Source of the DNA: an uncultured Lachnospiraceae bacterium
Lineage (GTDB): Bacteria > Bacillota > Clostridia > Lachnospirales > Lachnospiraceae
Direction: 5' to 3'
Assembly: GCA_910578475.1 (NCBI GenBank)
Contig: CAJTRK010000027.1
Location: forward strand, 1-46,254
Length of the DNA stretch: 46,254 nt
A program made the translations under genes and the position numbers. Below are positions 17,466 through 24,933 of the stretch, piece after piece; position 1 is the first letter of the stretch; each line of letters begins with the position of its first letter. Below the pieces are notes generated by a model. The model was not told the origin of the DNA. It was given only the letters and a program-made list of their open reading frames with translations, and did no database searches.

Positions 17466-18758
17466 TCAGACAACTTTCAGTTTAAATTTCTGAAGGTCCC
17501 GTTCGGTGCTGATTTTTTCTATCTGTGCGCCAAGAGACTGCAGCTTCAAATCGAAATCCTCATAACCGCGTTCGATATACTGGATATCGTCGATAGTCGT
17601 CGTACCTTCCGCCGCCAAAGCCGCAATAACGAGCGCCGCTCCTGCGCGAAGGTCCGGGGCCGATATGCTTGCGCCGGTATATTTCTCAACGCCGTCGATA
17701 ATTGCGGTGTTGCTTTCTACTTTGATATTGGCTCCCATTCTGGTGAGCTCGTCCACATACTTGAAACGGTTCTCAAAAATGCTTTCCGTCACGATGCTCG
17801 TTCCGCCGGAAAGTCCGAGCGCAACCGTAATCTGCGGCTGCATATCCGTCGGAAATCCGGGATAAGGAAGTGTCTTGACATGCGTATGTCCAAGCGGTTT
17901 GGAGGCAACCACCCTGACGGCATCGTCAGATTCCTCCAGTTCACATCCGATTTCCAGAAGTTTCGCGCTGATGGATTCCAAATGCTTCGGGATAACATTC
18001 TTGACCGTCACATCTCCTTTTGTTACAGCCGCCGCAAACATAAAAGTGCCGGCTTCAATCTGGTCGGGGATAATTGCATATTCCGTTCCGTGCAGCCTGG
18101 AAACGCCTTTAATTTTGATGACATCTGTACCGGCTCCCTTGATATTGGCGCCCATACTGTTCAAAAAGTTCGCTAAATCTACCACATGAGGCTCTTTTGC
18201 CGAATTTTCAATAATCGTCTGTCCTTCCGCCATAACAGCCGCCATCATCACATTAATGGTCGCACCAACCGTTACGACGTCCATATAAATGTGATTCCCG
18301 ATTAATTTTTCCGTTTCGGTGATAATCAGACCATGCTCAATTCTGACATTGGCGCCTAGCGCACGAAAGCCTTTGATATGCTGGTCGATTGGCCGCAGTC
18401 CGATATTGCAACCGCCCGGCAATGCAACTTCGGCTTTTCTGTATTTCCCAAGAAGCGCCCCTATCAGATAATAAGACGCCCGGATTTTTTTGATATAATC
18501 GTCTTCGATAATCAGGTCATGAACCTGAGCGGCGTTGACTTTAATCGTGTGTCTGTCTAACTTTGTTACAATAACGCCAATGCTTTCCATCGCCTGCAAT
18601 AACACATTGGTATCTCTTACATCCGGTACATTTTCTATCAAAACAGTCTCATCCGTCATTACGGAAGCGGCCAGAATGGCCAGCGCAGCATTTTTCGCAC
18701 CGCCTATCTCCACTTCTCCGACTAACGGATTCCCACCTTTAATCGCATATTGTTCCAT
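17466..18758 (-). CDS. murA: UDP-N-acetylglucosamine 1-carboxyvinyltransferase
   Basis: First committed step of peptidoglycan synthesis: transfers enolpyruvate from PEP to UDP-GlcNAc. The 430-residue protein has the N-terminal KGGNPLVGEVEIGGAKNAAL, the catalytic cysteine in PGGCNIGLRPIDQHIKG (the fosfomycin-target Cys), and conserved FPTDMQPQ and DLRAGAALVIAALAAEG near the C-terminus. Firmicutes often carry two MurA paralogues; which one this is cannot be told from the window. It has its own promoter and ends just before the metK promoter, with no clear strong terminator. Confidence 0.95.
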   Translation of the reverse strand: MEQYAIKGGNPLVGEVEIGGAKNAALAILAASVMTDETVLIENVPDVRDTNVLLQAMESIGVIVTKLDRHTIKVNAAQVHDLIIEDDYIKKIRASYYLIGALLGKYRKAEVALPGGCNIGLRPIDQHIKGFRALGANVRIEHGLIITETEKLIGNHIYMDVVTVGATINVMMAAVMAEGQTIIENSAKEPHVVDLANFLNSMGANIKGAGTDVIKIKGVSRLHGTEYAIIPDQIEAGTFMFAAAVTKGDVTVKNVIPKHLESISAKLLEIGCELEESDDAVRVVASKPLGHTHVKTLPYPGFPTDMQPQITVALGLSGGTSIVTESIFENRFKYVDELTRMGANIKVESNTAIIDGVEKYTGASISAPDLRAGAALVIAALAAEGTTTIDDIQYIERGYEDFDLKLQSLGAQIEKISTERDLQKFKLKVV

Positions 18759-18872
18759 ATATAGTCCCCTGCATCAATTCAAATGCAAATATTATTATAT
18801 TTTCCATCCTGATTTATCGTATCGTAAAGGAGCCATGAAGGGCATCCTGTTTATCCTGAATAATTACCATAC

Positions 18873-18900
18873 AGTATACCATAATTTTCACATTTGTAAA
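18873..18900 (-). promoter_or_regulatory. Sigma-A promoter of murA
   Basis: Minus strand TTTACA (18895-18900) - 16 bases - TATACT (18873-18878). The leader is about 105 bases. Confidence 0.75.
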
Positions 18901-19135
18901 GTGCGAGAAGAAATTCTAAGGCGTCAGAAAACGCCGCCTAAGAATTTCTACGATTTGCTGCGCAAATCTTTCTCGCACTGAAGAATGTCTCTCTGAGACA
19001 TTCTTCACGGAGACGCCGCCTATGAATTTCTACGATTTGCTGCGCATATCTTTCTCGCTCTGAAACGCTGACTGAACATTTCTTCAATTTACTGCGCATA
19101 TCTTTCTCGCTCTGAGACGCTGGCTGAGCATTTCT
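18901..19135. repeat. Degenerate repeat and hairpin block between the M23 gene and murA
   Basis: This fills the 388-base gene-free gap with the murA promoter. A 49-base unit occurs at 18933-18981 and 19015-19063 (46 of 49 identical), with a shorter third copy at 19078-19115; copies 2 and 3 also share their downstream flank. The first copy lies in a nested fold: GTGCGAGAA (18901) pairs with TTCTCGCAC (18970), enclosing a 13-pair stem with one mismatch and a GATTTGC/GCAAATC hairpin. Between copies 1 and 2 is a perfect 13-pair hairpin (18979-19007). It may end M23 transcription, but no T-run is seen. Origin unknown. Confidence 0.75.
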
Positions 19136-19146
19136 GCCGCATTTCT

Positions 19147-20721
19147 TTAATTCAGGTAGTTCAGCGGGTTGACCTGAGAACCGTTTATCAAAATTTCAAA
19201 GTGCACATGCGGTCCGGTGCTGACGCCGGTGTTTCCGCTCAGGGCAATTTTCTGGCCCTGTGAGACGGTCTGGCCGGTCGTTACCAGAACTTTGCTCAGA
19301 TGGCCGTATCTGGTCTGTCGGCCGTCGGCGTGGTTGATATAGACAACATAACCGTATCCGCTTCCCCATCCCGCTTTCACAACCGTTCCTGCGGAGGAAG
19401 CCATGACTGCCGTACCTGTCGGCGTTGCCCAGTCGATGCCCTTATGATAGGTGCTTGCGCCCCTCGTCGGTGCGTTTCTTCTGCCGAATCCGGACGACTG
19501 TCTTCCGCCGGAAATGGGTTTGATATAGGTCGGCGGAATTTTTGTTCCCCGCTCTACAATCTTCGGAACCGCTTCATAAGTAATTTCTTCTTTCAGGATT
19601 TCCCGCGACACCTCTTCTTTGTTGCGGTAAGACACGTCCGCGACAACGATTCTGTGACCGGCCGAAGGTTCCTGTAATGTTTTGGTCTGCGTCGTATACC
19701 AGTCGTCATTATCCACATAGATAATTTCCGCTTCATAATCTTCTTCGTAATAAACTTCTTCCGTACGCTCTACGGAAAGCTCCGGCTCCGGAACCGTAAT
19801 GATAAGCTCGTCCCCGACGCGGATGGTCGAACTGGCATCATCAATTGTGTCATTCATGGCAATCAGCTCGTCCAGCGTCAGTTCATTCCGCTCTGCAATC
19901 TGAGAAAGCGTGTCGCCCGATACCACCTCATAAATCTGCTCTTTCTCCTGGTCTTTCGTGACTTCTTCTATCGCATCCTGTAAAGATGTGATTTCATAGT
20001 CCTGAAGATAAGCCTCCACGACCTCCACCGTATCGCCGAATCCGATTGTCTGAAGCCCCAGTTCATAATCGGAAAAATCTTTTTCCACTTCCGGCTCCAC
20101 GGAAGCAAAAATATCATCAAGCTCCGCATCAATACCGGCGCTGACAATCATTTCCCGCTCTTCTTCCACAGCCTCTTCTTTGGCACAGATAGCGGTGGTC
20201 AGCACGGTAAGTTCCCGGTCAGGGTCCATTACCAAATCCACATAGTATTCCTTTTCCGTATCATATTTTCCAAGAGAAGCCTGTAATAATGCAAGCACCT
20301 CTTCCGCACTGGAAAGATTCACAGTGTATTCATTGATTTTCACCGTGTAGGACCGGTTCAGCGTTTCTCTTTCACTGTTGCGGAGAACCGCCGCCATATT
20401 CTCAATGATAACGCTGTCGTCGTCAATCTCACCCCACAGCACTTCCTGACCTTCATAAGTCAGTTCGCTGTCGGCAAGCACCATTTCATCGCTGTCGCCG
20501 GCAATCTCCCGCCGGGCTGCGATAAGGCAGCTGTCCACCTCTTCCAAATCACCCATAACGCCTACTTCTTCCCCATTCAGACTGACAATGAACAGATTAT
20601 CTCCCGTACTTTCCAGTTTCTGATAATGCGGCAGAAAAAAAGCTGTGACGACTGCTGCAAATCCTGCAGTCTTAATATATGCAATTTTCATTTTTTTATA
20701 ATGTTTGCTGATAAATTTCAT
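19147..20721 (-). CDS. Secreted LysM-G5-M23 peptidoglycan endopeptidase
   Basis: Predicted zinc metallopeptidase that cleaves peptide cross-links in peptidoglycan. The 524-residue layout is: N-terminal membrane anchor/signal (about 12-30), acidic region of about 230 residues, LysM glycan-binding domain (about 263-310, YEVVSGDTLSQIAERN), G5 domain (about 317-395), and M23 domain (about 405-520). The M23 zinc residues are present: HKGIDWATPTG (His 426, Asp 430) and HVHFE (His 505, His 507). GGAG precedes the ATG by nine bases. Monocistronic. A WalR-type direct repeat at the predicted transcription start links it to the WalKR wall-homeostasis regulon. Confidence 0.95.
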   Translation of the reverse strand: MKFISKHYKKMKIAYIKTAGFAAVVTAFFLPHYQKLESTGDNLFIVSLNGEEVGVMGDLEEVDSCLIAARREIAGDSDEMVLADSELTYEGQEVLWGEIDDDSVIIENMAAVLRNSERETLNRSYTVKINEYTVNLSSAEEVLALLQASLGKYDTEKEYYVDLVMDPDRELTVLTTAICAKEEAVEEEREMIVSAGIDAELDDIFASVEPEVEKDFSDYELGLQTIGFGDTVEVVEAYLQDYEITSLQDAIEEVTKDQEKEQIYEVVSGDTLSQIAERNELTLDELIAMNDTIDDASSTIRVGDELIITVPEPELSVERTEEVYYEEDYEAEIIYVDNDDWYTTQTKTLQEPSAGHRIVVADVSYRNKEEVSREILKEEITYEAVPKIVERGTKIPPTYIKPISGGRQSSGFGRRNAPTRGASTYHKGIDWATPTGTAVMASSAGTVVKAGWGSGYGYVVYINHADGRQTRYGHLSKVLVTTGQTVSQGQKIALSGNTGVSTGPHVHFEILINGSQVNPLNYLN

Positions 20722-20775
20722 AAAAATAACTCCATTCGATTCCCTCTCCGCCTTTTACAATGCTTTTCGCAAATT

Positions 20776-20792
20776 GTAACAAATTCGTAACA
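20776..20792 (-). promoter_or_regulatory. WalR (YycF) binding box
   Basis: Minus strand TGTTAC-GAATT-TGTTAC, an exact fit to the WalR consensus TGTWAH-N5-TGTWAH. It lies immediately downstream of the M23 gene's -10, covering about +1 to +17, a position that suggests repression. Confidence 0.7.
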
Positions 20793-20798
20793 TTTCAT

Positions 20799-20827
20799 AT
20801 TTTAACAGTATTTCCCGAAAAAGTAAA
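20799..20827 (-). promoter_or_regulatory. Sigma-A promoter of the M23 peptidase gene
   Basis: Minus strand TTTACT (20822-20827) - 17 bases - TAAAAT (20799-20804). The predicted start is near 20792, about 70 bases upstream of the ATG. Confidence 0.72.
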
Positions 20828-20861
20828 GAGATATTCCGCTTCCTTTACGGCGGATTCGTGG

Positions 20862-20922
20862 TAAAATAATCATAGTCAAACAAATGCCGGGCAGCACGGC
20901 CTTCTCTTTGGAGGCATGCTGC
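20862..20922 (+). promoter_or_regulatory. Candidate dinB promoter and leader hairpin
   Basis: An extended -10, TGG-TAAAAT (TAAAAT at 20862-20867), has only a weak -35. Downstream, GCAGCA (20891) and GCCT (20899) pair with AGGC (20912) and TGCTGC (20917), forming a hairpin 40 bases before the start codon. No Firmicutes LexA box (GAAC-N4-GTTC) is present. Confidence 0.4.
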
Positions 20923-20962
20923 GTCAATGCTCATGGAACGATAAAAAGGAGGCCCCGCCGGG

Positions 20963-22198
20963 ATGGAACAAATCATATTTCATATCGATGTTAATTCCGC
21001 ATACTTAAGCTGGAGCGCGCTGGAGAAAATGCAGCGCGGCTGTGACACCGACCTTCGTGCAATTCCCGCCATCATCGGCGGCGATATGGCGAAACGGCAT
21101 GGTGTCGTACTCGCCAAATCCATTCCCGCCAAAGCGTTCGGCATCGTAACGGGGGAGCCCATCGTCAATGCCATGCGCAAATGTCCAATACTGCATATCG
21201 AGCCGCCGGACCACCGTCTGTATGATAAAAGAAGCGGGGAACTGATGCAGCTTCTTTACGATATCTGCCCGGACCTGGAACAGGTCAGCATCGACGAATG
21301 TTATATGGACTATACCCCGGTAAAAGAATTGTTTCCTTCCCCGGAAGCCGCAGCGGAACATATCCGCGCCCGGATACGGGAACAGCTTGGATTTACGGTC
21401 AATATCGGCATTTCCGACCGCAAAGTGCTGGCTAAAATGGCATCCGATTTTCAAAAACCGGATTTGACGCATACACTCTATTCTTATGAAATTCAGGAAA
21501 AGATGTGGCCCCTCCCGGTCTCCTCTTTATTTCTGTGCGGACATTCCAGCGTCGAAACGCTTCATAAACTGGAAATCATGACGATTGGCGATTTGGCCCA
21601 AAGCGATGTGTCCATTTTGACCGCGCACCTGAAAAGCCACGGTAAGATTTTATGGGAATATGCGAACGGCATCGATGATTCCGTTGTGGAGACGGAGCAG
21701 GCCGAGGCAAAGGGCATCGGTAACTCGACCACGTTATCAAAAGACGCCATGACAAAAGAAGAAGCATACCGTGTCCTTCTTGCGCTGGCCGAATCCGTTG
21801 CCCACAGACTCCGCAGCGCAAAACAGAACGCCGAAATGCTCAGCGTAGAAATCAAATATAATACTTTTCAAAAAGTATCACACCAGACCACCATGCAGAG
21901 CCCGACCGCCGGCAGCGATACCATTTACCGGACTGCCTGCGCGCTCTTCGATGAACTCTGGAACGGTACGCCCATACGGCTGCTCGGCATCCGCTCTTCC
22001 AAGCTTGTTTCCGCACAGGAACCCGTACAGCTCAGCCTGTTCGACCTGCCTGCCATTCAGGAAAAAGGAAGCGGCTTCGGTTCTCCTATATCGGCTGCCA
22101 AAGAAGCCCGTCTCGAACAGGCGCTGGATTCGATACGCCAAAAATATGGAGCAGACGCCATCGTCCGCGGCAGCCTGCTCCATCCGAAATCTGATTAA
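20963..22198 (+). CDS. dinB: Y-family DNA polymerase (DinB/Pol IV-like)
   Basis: Low-fidelity translesion polymerase. The 411-residue protein starts FHIDVNSAYLSWSALE (first catalytic Asp, about residue 8; VNSAY carries the steric-gate position). It has SIDECYMDY with the catalytic Asp-Glu (about residues 110-113), thumb and little-finger domains, and a C-terminal QLSLFDL motif that matches the beta-clamp binding consensus QxxLF. Without extra zinc or UmuC-specific regions, DinB is the best call. AAGGAGG lies 10 bases before the ATG. It is the only plus-strand gene in the first 27 kb. Confidence 0.94.
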   Translation: MEQIIFHIDVNSAYLSWSALEKMQRGCDTDLRAIPAIIGGDMAKRHGVVLAKSIPAKAFGIVTGEPIVNAMRKCPILHIEPPDHRLYDKRSGELMQLLYDICPDLEQVSIDECYMDYTPVKELFPSPEAAAEHIRARIREQLGFTVNIGISDRKVLAKMASDFQKPDLTHTLYSYEIQEKMWPLPVSSLFLCGHSSVETLHKLEIMTIGDLAQSDVSILTAHLKSHGKILWEYANGIDDSVVETEQAEAKGIGNSTTLSKDAMTKEEAYRVLLALAESVAHRLRSAKQNAEMLSVEIKYNTFQKVSHQTTMQSPTAGSDTIYRTACALFDELWNGTPIRLLGIRSSKLVSAQEPVQLSLFDLPAIQEKGSGFGSPISAAKEARLEQALDSIRQKYGADAIVRGSLLHPKSD

Positions 22199-22208
22199 TT
22201 TATCATTT

Positions 22209-22625
22209 TTATGGTATCGGATAATCCATCCAGTCAAACGTGTCAAACAGAAAAGCGGTTATCCATCTTCCAATCCAAAGAACCGGATTCGCATAAAAAT
22301 ACGCAGGCATTATCGCCAACATCCCAATCATAAGACCGATACCGCATACTGCGCCGGCAATATCAATGAGAAGTTCTTTCACAGACCTGCTTTTTTTGAT
22401 ACACAACAGCACACGGATAAGAAACATTCCAATGACAATTACCGGAATCGTATATACCAGAAAATCAGTCCCGATTTCTCCCGCTTCGTTAAGTTCCAGC
22501 GAAATGTTGCCTGCAAAGCCGCTCCCGCCCCAGGACTGCCGCCATCCCTCAATGAAAATGCCCATTTCCACACAAGCCAGGCAAAAGAACAACAGACTGC
22601 TGACAATAAAACGTTTCATCTTCAT
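22209..22625 (-). CDS. Small polytopic membrane protein of unknown function
   Basis: A 138-residue protein with three or four predicted membrane segments (about 6-25, 55-75, 85-108 and possibly 112-130). The loop after the first helix is Gly/Ser/Trp-rich (about 27-40). No recognised motif. Its ATG overlaps the flavin reductase stop as ATGA, so it is probably translated by coupling; no separate strong ribosome binding site is seen. The two may work together, but nothing in the sequence shows how. It converges with dinB, leaving 10 bases between stops. Confidence 0.65.
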   Translation of the reverse strand: MKMKRFIVSSLLFFCLACVEMGIFIEGWRQSWGGSGFAGNISLELNEAGEIGTDFLVYTIPVIVIGMFLIRVLLCIKKSRSVKELLIDIAGAVCGIGLMIGMLAIMPAYFYANPVLWIGRWITAFLFDTFDWMDYPIP

Positions 22626-23194
22626 CTTTGTTTCTTTCGCTGCACGCTGTATCCGAAAAAGCCGATTTCTTTTCCGGTGGAAAGATACCTGCCATGAGAA
22701 TAAACAAGCGGTTTTGCATCGTTTAAATGAAATCTGCCCGTCTCATCCATGTAACGCTCATCCACATGAACCGCCGCCACTTTTGCAAGAAACATATGAT
22801 GGGAACCGAGCTCCTTTTTCTCAACGACCTGACATTCCAGATTGACCGGACTTTCCTCCACCATCGGGACGCCTACCTTCTCGCCCGGTATCTTGTGAAG
22901 TCCGCATTCTTTCCATTTATCCACATCTTTACCGCTTTTCACGCCGCAGTAATCGGTCGCAAAGGCAAGCCCTTCCGTCGTCAGATTAACGACAAATTCG
23001 CCCGTTTCCTCTATCATATGGTAGGAGTACCGTTCCGGCCTGACGGAAATCGATACCATCGGCGGGTCAGAACAGATTGTTCCCGCCCATGCAATCGTTA
23101 AAAGATTGCTGTTCCCTTTTTTGTCAGCCGCGCTGACCAGAACCGCCGGAAGCGGATAAAGCATATTGCCCGGTTTAAAATTCTGTTTTCCCAT
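22622..23194 (-). CDS. Flavin reductase-like FMN-binding split-barrel protein
   Basis: FMN-binding split-barrel fold of the flavin reductase family; may reduce flavin or act as a flavin-dependent redox partner. About 190 residues from MGKQNFKPGN. Family features are LYPLPAVLVSAADKKGNSNLLTIAWAG, the DPPMVSISVRPERYSYHMI segment, FVVNLTT and, in the C-terminal half, HHMFLAKVAAVHVDE. ATG 23194 is chosen because GGAGAAAGG lies about 12 bases upstream; the longer in-frame ATG at 23221 has no ribosome binding site. Confidence 0.88.
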   Translation of the reverse strand: MGKQNFKPGNMLYPLPAVLVSAADKKGNSNLLTIAWAGTICSDPPMVSISVRPERYSYHMIEETGEFVVNLTTEGLAFATDYCGVKSGKDVDKWKECGLHKIPGEKVGVPMVEESPVNLECQVVEKKELGSHHMFLAKVAAVHVDERYMDETGRFHLNDAKPLVYSHGRYLSTGKEIGFFGYSVQRKKQR

Positions 23195-23251
23195 AAAAAA
23201 GACCACGCCTTTCTCCGTCATATGACAGTAATGTCACAAAATTATTTCCTG

Positions 23252-23998
23252 CTAAAACAGTTTAAAATTAGACAGCTGTATCGCAATATCAGCCAAAAGC
23301 AACAATAAAATTATCACTGTCAGAGGCAGGACGGCTCTCTGTTTCTTCCCGGATTCCTTCTGCGCCGCCGTCAACGCTTCCGTCTGCTTTCCCAGTTCTT
23401 CCGTCATGGCTGCCTGCACATTTCGATAAACCTTTACGCTCTCTTTATGAAAAGAGTCTTCCGACTGGCGGAACGCCTCTTCCATCTGTTTCTTCATCTC
23501 TCCCGCAAACGCATCCTGCTGCCTTTTCAAATCTTCGGAAAACGTTTCCTGCTGCGCTTTCATTTCTCCGGCAAGCATTTTCTGCTGCTCCTTTATTTCT
23601 CCGGTGAGCGCATTCTGCTGCGCTTTTATTTCTTCGGCGAGCGCATCCTGCCTCTCTTTTATTTCTCCTGTAAGCGTTTCCTGCTGCGCTTTTATGGCCG
23701 GAAGAAGTTCCTCCAGCTGATTTTTTATTTCCGACAATACCTTATCTTTCTCGGCCTGTGCCGCATTTTCTGTCTGAAATGCCTCGAGCTTTTCGATGCC
23801 GGTCTGGAAAGCCTTGCGCATTTTATCAACATTCTCCGCGGTTTTCAGATTGACTTTACGCATGTCCTGTAACAGGAGCTCGTACTCATTTACCTGATTT
23901 CTGAGTTTCTCCAGCTTCGCAGCGTCCGCGGCGGCATTCGCATCAATCATCCCCTGCGCTTTTTTCCTCTGTGCAAATTTATCCATAAAAGTATCCAT
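23252..23998 (-). CDS. Tail-anchored hendecad coiled-coil membrane protein
   Basis: A 248-residue protein of no recognised family. Residues 20-100 are a charged coiled coil. Residues 105-170 are six uninterrupted 11-residue repeats with consensus QQxxLxGEIKx (for example QQNALTGEIKE and QQKMLAGEMKA). Residues 222-241 form one hydrophobic helix, LPLTVIILLLLLADIAIQL, so it is anchored by its C-terminus with the rod in the cytosol. ATG 23998 is chosen for AAAGGGG ten bases upstream. Monocistronic with its own promoter. Possible roles are scaffold, spacer or membrane-organising protein; the sequence gives no enzymatic clue. Confidence 0.8.
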   Translation of the reverse strand: MDTFMDKFAQRKKAQGMIDANAAADAAKLEKLRNQVNEYELLLQDMRKVNLKTAENVDKMRKAFQTGIEKLEAFQTENAAQAEKDKVLSEIKNQLEELLPAIKAQQETLTGEIKERQDALAEEIKAQQNALTGEIKEQQKMLAGEMKAQQETFSEDLKRQQDAFAGEMKKQMEEAFRQSEDSFHKESVKVYRNVQAAMTEELGKQTEALTAAQKESGKKQRAVLPLTVIILLLLLADIAIQLSNFKLF

Positions 23999-24054
23999 TC
24001 TTTTCCGGCCCCTTTCTCTTTCGACGGCATAAGCTGATTGTAACAATTACGGCA

Positions 24055-24083
24055 ATTATACCACGAAAAGCCAATGACCGCAA
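24055..24083 (-). promoter_or_regulatory. Promoter of the coiled-coil gene
   Basis: Minus strand TTGCGG (24078-24083) - 17 bases - TATAAT (24055-24060, perfect), with an extended -10 TGG just before it. Confidence 0.72.
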
Positions 24084-24120
24084 TCGTGTATCTGTTCTGG
24101 TGCTCTGGGCGCTCTGGGAT

Positions 24121-24579
24121 TTATTGTAAAAGCTTATCCAGTTCTTCGTTCAGCTTCCTTTTCAACGATTCCAGTTCTTCCTCCGTTGGATTATATTTTC
24201 TGTCGGTTAATTCCTTTCCGAGCTGCCAGACCGGACCGGCTGAAGGCGTATCGCCCTGTCTTCTCGGATGTATATGCCAGTGCATATGCAGACCGCCTCC
24301 CACACCCAACAGCGCATAATTTAATTTATCCGGACGAAAGGCGTGATATACCGCTTCCGCCACCACGGCCATTTCATGAAGAAATTCATCCCGATAACCC
24401 GGTTCCAGCTCATGCAACTCATACGCATGCTGTTTACACAGAAACAGACTATACCCTTTTATCCTTTGCTGGTCTCCGATTACAACATATCCCGTATTGA
24501 GCTCGCGGACAAAATACGGATTCTTGTTTTCCTTTATCATTGCGATTCTTTCACAAACCAGACATTTATCGTTCTTCAT
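24121..24579 (-). CDS. HIT-family nucleotide hydrolase/transferase
   Basis: Histidine-triad protein; the family hydrolyses dinucleoside polyphosphates or nucleoside phosphoramidates. The 152-residue protein has the HIT catalytic motif in LHMHWHIHPRR (about residues 96-106) and an N-terminal CLVCERI pair of cysteines typical of zinc-binding HIT proteins. Start: ATG 24579 has GGAG six bases upstream, inside the codons of a longer frame. A structured, possibly pseudoknotted segment abuts this ribosome binding site. Substrate unknown. Confidence 0.9.
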   Translation of the reverse strand: MKNDKCLVCERIAMIKENKNPYFVRELNTGYVVIGDQQRIKGYSLFLCKQHAYELHELEPGYRDEFLHEMAVVAEAVYHAFRPDKLNYALLGVGGGLHMHWHIHPRRQGDTPSAGPVWQLGKELTDRKYNPTEEELESLKRKLNEELDKLLQ

Positions 24580-24592
24580 ATTTAACTCCATT

Positions 24593-24653
24593 TCTGCGCT
24601 GCTTTTTGCGCATAAACGAGTTTGTGGCAAGCAGCGCGCAGACACAAATCTCG
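24593..24653 (-). ncRNA. Candidate H-type pseudoknot in the HIT gene leader
   Basis: Stem 1: 24593-24604 (TCTGCG CTGCTT) pairs with 24629-24642 (AAGCAG-CG-CGCAGA), 12 pairs with a 2-base bulge. Stem 2: 24617-24626 (CGAGTTTGTG) pairs with 24643-24653 (CACAAA-T-CTCG), 10 pairs with one bulged base. The arms interleave (a-b-a'-b'), the order of an H-type pseudoknot, with no bases between a' and b'. The structure ends three bases from the GGAG of the HIT gene, so it could control translation. No match to a riboswitch class I know. Confidence 0.55.
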
Positions 24654-24654
24654 C

Positions 24655-24792
24655 GATTGAAAATTATATTTTCAATCTTTGAAAATTTTAATTTTCAATC
24701 TTCCCTCCATTCCGAAGCGTTTTACGCTGAGGATGCGAGCAGAATGTCAGATTCTGCTCTGCGATGAATAGCATTTGTTCCGCATATGCGGC
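24655..24792. repeat. Cluster of short hairpins and AT repeats
   Basis: GATTGAAAAT/ATTTTCAATC (24655-24677, 10 perfect pairs), TTGAAAATT/AATTTTCAA (24679-24698, 9 pairs), a direct repeat ATTTTCAATCTT (24668 and 24691), AGCAGAAT/ATTCTGCT (24739-24757), and the 12-base palindrome CCGCATATGCGG near 24780. Part of a 485-base stretch with no credible gene. Confidence 0.55.
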
Positions 24793-24884
24793 ATTGTGAT
24801 TTCACTTGCAAAAGCCCCGTTTTTGTGCACTTTTTACATTTTTCCCCACCCCGTTTTTCGTTTTTTATAAGAATTAACGATAAC

Positions 24885-24927
24885 TTCATACCATGTTCAT
24901 AATTTATTCATAATTTCTGTCTATAAT
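24885..24927 (+). promoter_or_regulatory. Plus-strand promoter with three 11-base iterons
   Basis: TTCATA followed by five bases occurs three times in tandem with a period of exactly 11 (24885, 24896, 24907; the last two share TTCATAATTT). The last iteron ends five bases before a perfect TATAAT (24922-24927), and there is no usable -35. This is the geometry of an activator-dependent promoter bound by an OmpR/PhoB-family regulator. Confidence 0.5.
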
Positions 24928-24933
24928 ATAAAT

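Noticed and set aside
17457..17473. Terminator at the murA end (TTGTC/GACAA)
   Set aside because: Only five pairs overlapping the stop codon; too weak to call.
18933..19115. CRISPR array
   Set aside because: Copies are few, diverged, unevenly spaced and without unique spacers; no cas genes are present.
20870..20962. LexA/SOS box upstream of dinB
   Set aside because: No GAAC-N4-GTTC or close variant; the only GAAC (near 20937) has no partner half.
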